Of a DNA stretch of 64,000 nucleotides, positions 58,901 to 64,000 are shown piece by piece. The notes beneath the pieces are model-generated. The model searched no databases, was not told the origin of the DNA, and saw nothing but the letters and a program-made list of their open reading frames with translations. Position 1 is the first letter of the stretch. Every line of letters begins with the position of its first letter. Source of the stretch: JBCDCY01 sp039180875 (GTDB lineage Bacteria > Pseudomonadota > Alphaproteobacteria > Rhodobacterales > Rhodobacteraceae). The position numbers and the translations under genes are program-made. The stretch lies in NCBI GenBank assembly GCA_039180875.1, contig JBCDCY010000012.1, positions 54,626 to 118,625 on the forward strand. The letters are read 5' to 3'.

Positions 58901-61900
58901 ACCTGATTGCGCAGCATGTGCGCTTGGCCGCGGAGATGAACCTCAGCGCGAAGGACCTCTTCGCCCTCAAGCAGGTCAGCAGCTCGCACGCCAGCGGGGA
59001 TTGGAGTGTGGCGGCCGCCGCGGCCCAGGCCGGCCTCGCGCGGTTTGACGATGGCAGCCGGATGCCGGACTTTCGCCACCGATTGGCGGAACGGGAACGC
59101 GACGCGCTGGTCGCAGCCTTCATGCAGACCCGCGTCGCCGGCCATGACGACCTGGAACGGGACGTCACCGACCGCGAGAAACTGTATTCCTACCTGCTCT
59201 TGGACGTGAACGTCACGAGCGCCGTTCCCACCAGCCGCATGGTCGAGGCGATCAGCTCCCTGCAGCTCTTCATCTCCCGCGCTTTGGCGGGTTTGGAGCC
59301 TGGCGTGAGCTTCATCGACGCCGACGGCATCGACCACAGGGATACGCTGGCTGCGCAGTGGGAGCTCGATCAGGAATACCGCCAGTGGGAAGCGAACCAA
59401 AAGCTCATGCTCTACCCGCAGAACTACATCGAGCCCGAACTGCGCCAGATCACCTCGCCCGGGTTTGACGCGCTGCTGCAGGCCGTCTCCGGGGGCGACA
59501 TCACACAGGACACGGTCGAGGCGGCCGTGAACTCCTACATGAAAGACCTCGCCGGGGCCTGCGACCTGAGCGTCTGCAGCCTCTATTGCGAGCGCCGTCT
59601 TGGCAATGACGGGTCCGAAGACACGATCTACCATATGCTGGCGAAGGCAAAATGGGAGCCGGGGCGCTTCTTCTATCGCAAGCTCGAGGCCGACTATCGG
59701 ACGATTGCGGAGCTGCAAGATCCCAGCCAGTTCCTCAAGGCCATGGACTGGACCTACTGGCAGGAGGTCAGCATCCCAAAGACCTTCGAGCTGTTGTCGG
59801 ACGTGACCGTCTGCGTCTTCAAGAACCGCTATTTCTTCTTCTGGCTGGAACTCGAAGAGCGGCGCGCGCCGGTTGAGAGCCCTGGTCAGCACCAGTCTCT
59901 TTGGCGGCTACACCCACGCTATATGCGCTGCGATCAGAACGCGCTCGCTGGGCCGATGCTGACGCCGGGGCTGTTTGCCAATGGCAGCGCCGCATCGCTC
60001 AGCATTGACGGGGCCTTCCAATGGACGGGGGCGAAGCCGGTCCTCACGGGCACGTTCCATCCGACCCGCGCGCCGGACGGGCTGGTCTATGGGCAACTGA
60101 ACGCCGCTGACGCGCGGGAGACGAGCACGGTCGAAACCCTGACGGCGACGTTCGGGATCGAGCTGTACGATGCCCCCGCTCCGGACCCCGATGCGGCGAA
60201 GGCGGGACCGGACCCGAGCCACACCACGCAGTTGCATATTCGCCTGTCAGAAGATTGGTCCGACGCCATCCTCGATCTCACCGGGCAGCGGCTTCCGAGC
60301 TTGGATGAGAGCGGCCCAGACGGCTACACCGCCATCCACCCCAGACCGGTCACAGAGACTGCGGCGGTTTCCGAGCAGGTCCTGCACAACGCCCTCACTG
60401 GCAGTCTGCGCGGGGGATATACTCCCTATCTGGAGACGATTTTCGACGTCGTCGAAGTCTACAACGACTACGCGCCGGAGACGTTGTCCTCACGCATGAC
60501 GTTCGTCCCGGAAAGTGCCTGCGGCACACGACTGGGGTCCTTGGATGTAGAGGTCGATCTTGGTCAGCGCGTCTTCGAGTTTTACGCGGTGTGGCTCGAT
60601 AAGGTCTACAAATGCCAGGAACAGAGCGGCACGATCGTCTCGGTCGCACTTGAGCTTGAGTTCACCACGGCGGGCCAACAACACGCCCCCGTGACGACGG
60701 AGCCTCAGCGGCGGCAGACGAAGCTCTTCAGCACCACCAATCCGCCGCTGTCCTCCGCCGGTCAGGTCAATGACGAGGTGAGCGTCGCGACGGTAAGGCA
60801 TCCGACAAACGAGACGTTTGTCTTCAGAATTCCTTTGCACCATGCCTGGACGATCGGCACCGACTTGGAAGCCGAACTGAGTGTCAGGGCGCATATCGAG
60901 CGCGAGTTCGCGCCCATCTCAATCGACACCAACGGTGGAAAAGACACCCCTGAGCCGCAGGAAGAAAAGGTCTCTGCCCATCTCGATATCGGGAAGATCA
61001 AACTCTTCCTTCCCTACGGCAAGACCAACAGCGCCTGGACCCAGATGGGCGAGCACGGTAACCGCAACTTCCTGCACCTGGTCGAGGACCCGCGCGACGA
61101 CAATCGCGAGACGTTCGTGGTGGCAAACTCATCCTCGGTCTTGTCGAAGTTGGCGAAGACCATGCCGCGCCCCGGCGGCTGCGAGAGCCTCTTTCAGCTC
61201 GGCAACCACCTGGATCAGAAAGAGGATTACGGCACGTTCCTCACGGCCTATCCCGAGGCGCTGAAGAGGCTCTATCACGAGGACGAGACAAGCCTGCATC
61301 CCGACCGCATCCCGGGCGAGGATTTCGATTTCGACAGCGCCTATGGCGCCTATGGTTGGGAGGTCTTCTACCACATCCCGGCAGCCATCGCGGCCGGCTA
61401 TGCCTCAAGCGGGCAGTTCGATCAGGCGATGCAGTGGCTGCGGCGGATCTTTGATCCGCAGCTCGAAATCCCGTGGCGGGTGAAGCCGCTTCTGGATGTG
61501 GTCGAGCCTACGGACGGGCTGGCCTTCGACACGGGCGACGTCATTGTCGACCCGGACCGGATCGCGCGGGACTATCCGTTCTACTACCAGCAGGCCACCA
61601 TCCGAAACATGGTCGAGGTGCTGCTGGATACGGGCGATGCGGAGTACGCGCAGCAGACGCAGGAAAGCCTGCAACGGGCCAAGGCGCTCTATGTGTCGGC
61701 CAAGCAGCTCTTCTCGGACACCCTCTCGGAGACGGTGGAGAGCCTGACCAACACGCCCTGGACGGATCCGACTTTGGGCGAGGCCGCGCGGGACGGCTAT
61801 GATGGCTTCCTGCCGCCCTACAATGGCGAGTTGCGCGGCCTTTACGCGACGATCGAGGGGCGGCTCTTCAACCTGCGCCATTGGCTCGACCTCGACGGGC

Positions 61901-63555
61901 AGCCGCTGAACGTGGCGCTCCTGTCCCAGGCCATCGACCCGCAGGCCCTGCAGCGGACGGCCAAGGCACGGCTAAGGCTGTCGGGCGGCAGCGCCGTGGA
62001 CGAGGCCGCGTTCGACAGCCCGCTCGACTTTCCCTACGTCGTCCGCTCGGCCAAGGGCTATATCGGCAACCTGAAGCTCACCAGCCAACGCCTGCAGGAG
62101 ACGAGCGAGAAAGAGAGCAACGCCCAGCTTCAAGAATTCCGCTTGGATGCGGCGGCGGCCCGGTCCGACCGCGCGGTCGAACTGCAGGACTTCGCAGTGG
62201 AGGCCGCAGCAATGGAGCTTGCGATAAAATCCTCCGCCGCCGCCAAGACCGGCGTCACGTTTGCCGCCCATTTGACGCGGAACCTGGAGACGAAAAAACG
62301 GGTCTTCGAGCAAGGCCGCAGAACCGCGATCACGACGCTCAAGGAAAAGAAAGAGATCTACAAGGCCGCGGCAACGAACGTCTCGGCCGCTCTCAAGGCC
62401 ACGATTCCGACCACGTTCGGGTTCTCGAACGGCGGGCAGAATCTGGAACAGGCCGATCTGGCCCTGATCAACGCCAACATTGCCGTCTTCCTGCACACGG
62501 AGGCCAAGCGAACGGACATCAAGGAGTTGGAGAAACGCATCGACGACTCCAAGAACGCCGACCGGACGACGTTGGAGCTGCTCGCGCAAATGACCATCGA
62601 CGGCGAGGAGGTCGCAAAGGCCTCGATGGTCGTCGCCAGGGAAAAGGCCATTCGCAACGAGCTGCGCCAGCAGCGCGAAAGCGCCGAAGATCTTGTGGCC
62701 GAGTGGAACAACGCGTTCGTCGGGACGTCGTTCTATAAGCCCTTCCGCGAAGACCTCGAGGCGCTCTATGCGGAGGAATGGGCGACGACGCAGGAGTTCT
62801 GTCGCTTGCTCGTGCGCCTCTATGAGGACGAGACGCAACAGACCGACGGCGCCAAGTTCCTGCGCACCACCAGCCTTGGCGGCGAGATCGAAAAGTTCAA
62901 CGCACCGCACCGGTTGGCCTTGGACATCGAACGGCTCGAGATGGCCTATATCCAGGCCGTCGTGGACAAGGCGAGCGAGACGACCGAGCTTCGGTTCGCG
63001 CTGAGCGAGTTGCCCGCCGTTGGCTCCGACCGCTCAGCGCTGGAAGAGCTGACCACCCAGGGCCAGGTCTATTTCCAGCTCACCGACGAGATGTTCGATA
63101 CCTTCTACCCCGGGCAGTACGACCGTCGCATCCAGAGCGTCAACATCCGGTTCCCAAGCCTCGCCAAGGCCGGCCTCAGTCCCCATGCGCGCCTGACGCA
63201 GGTCTCCAACACGCGTTTCTTGACCCCTGAGCGCGACAAAGCAGGAGGCGCGAAGATCCGCCGGGACCGCCATGGCTTGCAGAGCGTCGTGCTCGGCGCA
63301 TGTGAGGTCGACACGAGGCAGATCGATGCACCGGACGGCTTGCTGAGGCGGTTCCAGAACACGGGCGTCGACTCCTGCTGGCATCTCGTCATTCCGACGG
63401 TTCAGGAGCTGAAACGTGGAAAGGTCGCGCGCAGTCGCGATTGGCGCTCCGTCGCAGAGAGGCATAGGGAAACGCTCCGCTCAAATATGACCGAGGTGGA
63501 TTTCACAGTACGCTTCTCAGGTCGTTGGACCGACATGTCGGCGCTGCAGCGATAG
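55969..63555 (+). CDS. Tc-toxin A component (TcA-like), complete and without TcB/TcC nearby
   Basis: This protein has about 2,528 residues from the ATG at 55969, which has GGAG 8 bases upstream; an ATG at 55807 would add 54 Arg-rich residues. It has the TcA architecture. An N-terminal VRP1-like region (QSNQSPAAYLRYLYRVANG, then RPDLAELVLSHANLKREVP) is followed by a long helical shell, the neuraminidase-like/ABC-toxin region around residue 1145 (ANQKLMLYPQNYIEPELR) and FFYRKLEADYRTIAELQD. A helical channel-like stretch spans about 2,025-2,260, and the TcB-binding C-terminus contains YPGQYDRRIQSVNIRFPSLA. TcA forms the pentameric pore that injects the TcB/TcC cocoon in insect pathogens. Here no cocoon gene is in the window. 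The base composition seems less GC-rich than flanking genes, suggesting acquisition. Confidence 0.85.
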   Translation: MTSSILPVSAAGRSRLMSSTSMPGRSKSDRARRVSMKAAHRRDLPKAARPVSFAALAEEPIYQRFAREVCPGELAVDMARFGFETAADLAACRTVSGIKARLARSGTCVQGEEAEMRRLLKRARREALRSYRLMRHELAVQDPMNQALRHMPSRAPLDATDRTAPVQAYAKPSSLQSNQSPAAYLRYLYRVANGQGTAPALFSAEDNPFSLANRRPDLAELVLSHANLKREVPTIDLVNEVLRAGISDFDMNRQAYPVSLPYDHDVTTTRAAMAAFGGTRINDIAARTGRLGLGSFTAHRWAQDVAGLLGLLGAEDQAAAEGSTLTLISEDTEDPTRSPATLGGLYKAQSAEEACLIETLKSALGLDADGLAQLFGLYSVAQENGETVDQRDFATAFLANDAPITLQVTDAGKSVAMNCKALSAPDLRVINYLARLHHGTGVDFHDLNLLLALPGAAADVEAGDTSAHRPRRRVTGAGMRLLVSYPLYRDAFDLTAPGFAALFGEISPYRRADQTIAGEDAVPGLEPMEQSFMASLFQDAAPQLHRLVSAGTTPIQDDALRMILARGFGLSALELDAVVEALEDGFALSDGVDARGLGALYRMVTLCRLLGWQILPGLTLIKQVSDGLGDEPTLWATLTGRNDTEAETDALCNGIDWLVDLAREMDEAEVSPETLLGLLTPASQGSAQVTDADIAWFEGVARAFAPAAVQVATFDDFETWAGRARVSAERWLAHLTREDPICDEAGVFLEDLTRQEIEAAVRACLLSQGVDPEQTTNAASMLALIDRLEALRDEQVQVIQAQVAALDVQISAVNVAPFLRWAQTKALDLLRTVLKGSGDDEALCRLAELRRHIAVVSTFELGDVEMSLLGDVPHWIAPELADAQGGPRPLDLAQLIWLHRFALLQVAPATDAALRGYLDLVNADIAAPDLTEDILAQWVAGSRETLALLLNCPPEDMHVYADALIGPGEVARDIAQIDLIAQHVRLAAEMNLSAKDLFALKQVSSSHASGDWSVAAAAAQAGLARFDDGSRMPDFRHRLAERERDALVAAFMQTRVAGHDDLERDVTDREKLYSYLLLDVNVTSAVPTSRMVEAISSLQLFISRALAGLEPGVSFIDADGIDHRDTLAAQWELDQEYRQWEANQKLMLYPQNYIEPELRQITSPGFDALLQAVSGGDITQDTVEAAVNSYMKDLAGACDLSVCSLYCERRLGNDGSEDTIYHMLAKAKWEPGRFFYRKLEADYRTIAELQDPSQFLKAMDWTYWQEVSIPKTFELLSDVTVCVFKNRYFFFWLELEERRAPVESPGQHQSLWRLHPRYMRCDQNALAGPMLTPGLFANGSAASLSIDGAFQWTGAKPVLTGTFHPTRAPDGLVYGQLNAADARETSTVETLTATFGIELYDAPAPDPDAAKAGPDPSHTTQLHIRLSEDWSDAILDLTGQRLPSLDESGPDGYTAIHPRPVTETAAVSEQVLHNALTGSLRGGYTPYLETIFDVVEVYNDYAPETLSSRMTFVPESACGTRLGSLDVEVDLGQRVFEFYAVWLDKVYKCQEQSGTIVSVALELEFTTAGQQHAPVTTEPQRRQTKLFSTTNPPLSSAGQVNDEVSVATVRHPTNETFVFRIPLHHAWTIGTDLEAELSVRAHIEREFAPISIDTNGGKDTPEPQEEKVSAHLDIGKIKLFLPYGKTNSAWTQMGEHGNRNFLHLVEDPRDDNRETFVVANSSSVLSKLAKTMPRPGGCESLFQLGNHLDQKEDYGTFLTAYPEALKRLYHEDETSLHPDRIPGEDFDFDSAYGAYGWEVFYHIPAAIAAGYASSGQFDQAMQWLRRIFDPQLEIPWRVKPLLDVVEPTDGLAFDTGDVIVDPDRIARDYPFYYQQATIRNMVEVLLDTGDAEYAQQTQESLQRAKALYVSAKQLFSDTLSETVESLTNTPWTDPTLGEAARDGYDGFLPPYNGELRGLYATIEGRLFNLRHWLDLDGQPLNVALLSQAIDPQALQRTAKARLRLSGGSAVDEAAFDSPLDFPYVVRSAKGYIGNLKLTSQRLQETSEKESNAQLQEFRLDAAAARSDRAVELQDFAVEAAAMELAIKSSAAAKTGVTFAAHLTRNLETKKRVFEQGRRTAITTLKEKKEIYKAAATNVSAALKATIPTTFGFSNGGQNLEQADLALINANIAVFLHTEAKRTDIKELEKRIDDSKNADRTTLELLAQMTIDGEEVAKASMVVAREKAIRNELRQQRESAEDLVAEWNNAFVGTSFYKPFREDLEALYAEEWATTQEFCRLLVRLYEDETQQTDGAKFLRTTSLGGEIEKFNAPHRLALDIERLEMAYIQAVVDKASETTELRFALSELPAVGSDRSALEELTTQGQVYFQLTDEMFDTFYPGQYDRRIQSVNIRFPSLAKAGLSPHARLTQVSNTRFLTPERDKAGGAKIRRDRHGLQSVVLGACEVDTRQIDAPDGLLRRFQNTGVDSCWHLVIPTVQELKRGKVARSRDWRSVAERHRETLRSNMTEVDFTVRFSGRWTDMSALQR

Positions 63556-63690
63556 GGCGACGGCTCTCGAGGCGGCGACGAGACCTGACGGAGAACAGAT
63601 CTCACGTATGAGCGAGGACGCAAAGGAGGCAATGTCCCTTGCCCGCGCCGGCGTTTCCAAACGCAAACGCCGCTCCGGAGGGCGGCGCGC
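63556..63690. other. Junction between the TcA gene and an acyl-CoA ligase fragment
   Basis: Only 135 bases separate the two. A start-like ATG with no homology lies near 63,608. The ligase homology begins abruptly at 63,691, as if the upstream part of that gene had been lost or displaced. Confidence 0.4.
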
Positions 63691-64000
63691 GAGGTGGAGG
63701 CGGCGCTCTGCACCCTGCCCGGCATCGTCGAGGCGGCCGCCTTGGCCGAACCCGATGCCACGCGCGGGGAGGAGGTCCTGGCCGTGCTGCAACACGCGAG
63801 CCAGCCACCGGGGACAGAGGATATGGCGGACTTCGTCGAGCAGGCGCTCGAACAGCTCGCCGACACGTTGGCCACCTTCAAGCACCCGCGCTACTGGGTG
63901 TTCGTCGACGACTATCCCCGCACACCGTCGAACAAGGTGCAGAAACCCCTGCTGCGCGATCGCCTCACCGGCAAACCGACCTTCGACCGCGCGGCACAGC
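63691..64000 (+). pseudogene. C-terminal fragment of an AMP-binding acyl-CoA ligase
   Basis: The frame REVEAALCTLPGIVEAAALA...DDYPRTPSN is the mobile C-terminal domain (AMP-binding_C) of acyl-CoA/acid-thiol ligases, with the conserved Lys in NKVQKPLLRD. The N-terminal ~400 residues, with the ATP/AMP-binding motifs, are absent: the upstream sequence in this frame is unrelated. It is either a remnant left by the insertion of the TcA gene or a gene truncated by rearrangement. The frame is open at the window edge, so its end is not seen. Confidence 0.72.

Noticed and set aside
1..64000. tRNA/rRNA genes, CRISPR arrays, insertion sequences, prophage genes
   Set aside because: None were seen on either strand by reading. 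No direct-repeat arrays with spacers, no transposase or integrase motifs and no rRNA-like conserved segments were found. Short tRNAs could be missed without a covariance search.

Overview
This 64-kb window is GC-rich (roughly two-thirds or more by eye, not computed), densely packed and organised in long operons with many ATGA/GTGA overlaps. A complete PhyR-NepR-EcfG general stress response locus, which is specific to Alphaproteobacteria, places the organism in that class. TRAP and Liv-type transporters and a PQQ alcohol dehydrogenase suggest a free-living, metabolically versatile, possibly marine or soil heterotroph. No rRNA, tRNA, CRISPR array, insertion sequence or phage module was seen.

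Region 1 (1-25.4 kb, all + strand) looks like a catabolic and uptake island. It opens with the 3' end of a PQQ alcohol dehydrogenase, its cytochrome c and an MxaJ/XoxJ-like binding protein. A Liv-type binding protein, a degenerate Fe-ADH-family protein and an AraC regulator follow. A ~19-kb run (6.25-25.4 kb) then encodes a Liv ABC transporter whose second ATPase is fused to a Tm-1/UPF0261 domain, a PEP-hydrolase-like TIM barrel, a giant flotillin-like coiled-coil protein, two SRPBCC proteins, a molybdenum hydroxylase (FAD, 2Fe-2S and a large subunit split into two ORFs), CoxD/CoxE-type maturation proteins, an amidohydrolase, a metallo-beta-lactamase-fold lactonase-like protein and an SMP-30/isochorismatase-like fusion. 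The substrate is unknown. This is the best candidate for an undescribed system.

Region 2 (25.5-46.5 kb) is largely a general stress response island. It carries phyR, and on the opposite strand nepR-ecfG-histidine kinase. I found GGAAC-N16/17-(C)GTT sigma-EcfG-type promoters ahead of a DUF7218-topoisomerase IB-PRC-barrel operon, an FNT channel, a YqjD/YqjE pair, ExoD, a DUF2945/PLDc_N pair, phyR, nepR, DUF1328, a 55-aa membrane peptide and an MscS-TrkH-TrkA operon. Two of these are palindromic bidirectional promoters. Two Crp/Fnr regulators, an alpha/beta hydrolase, a TRAP transporter with a divergent MarR regulator, a phospholipase D and Dps are interspersed.

Region 3 (46.6-55.7 kb) holds a fructose-6-phosphate aldolase/transaldolase, PriA, a cobalamin riboswitch controlling a BtuDFC-like ABC importer, a LytR_C-like membrane protein, a Sel1-repeat protein and an OmpA-domain protein.

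Region 4 (55.9-64 kb) is a single ~2,500-codon gene for a Tc-toxin A component (TcA), without visible TcB/TcC partners. It is followed by the C-terminal fragment of an acyl-CoA ligase that runs off the window.
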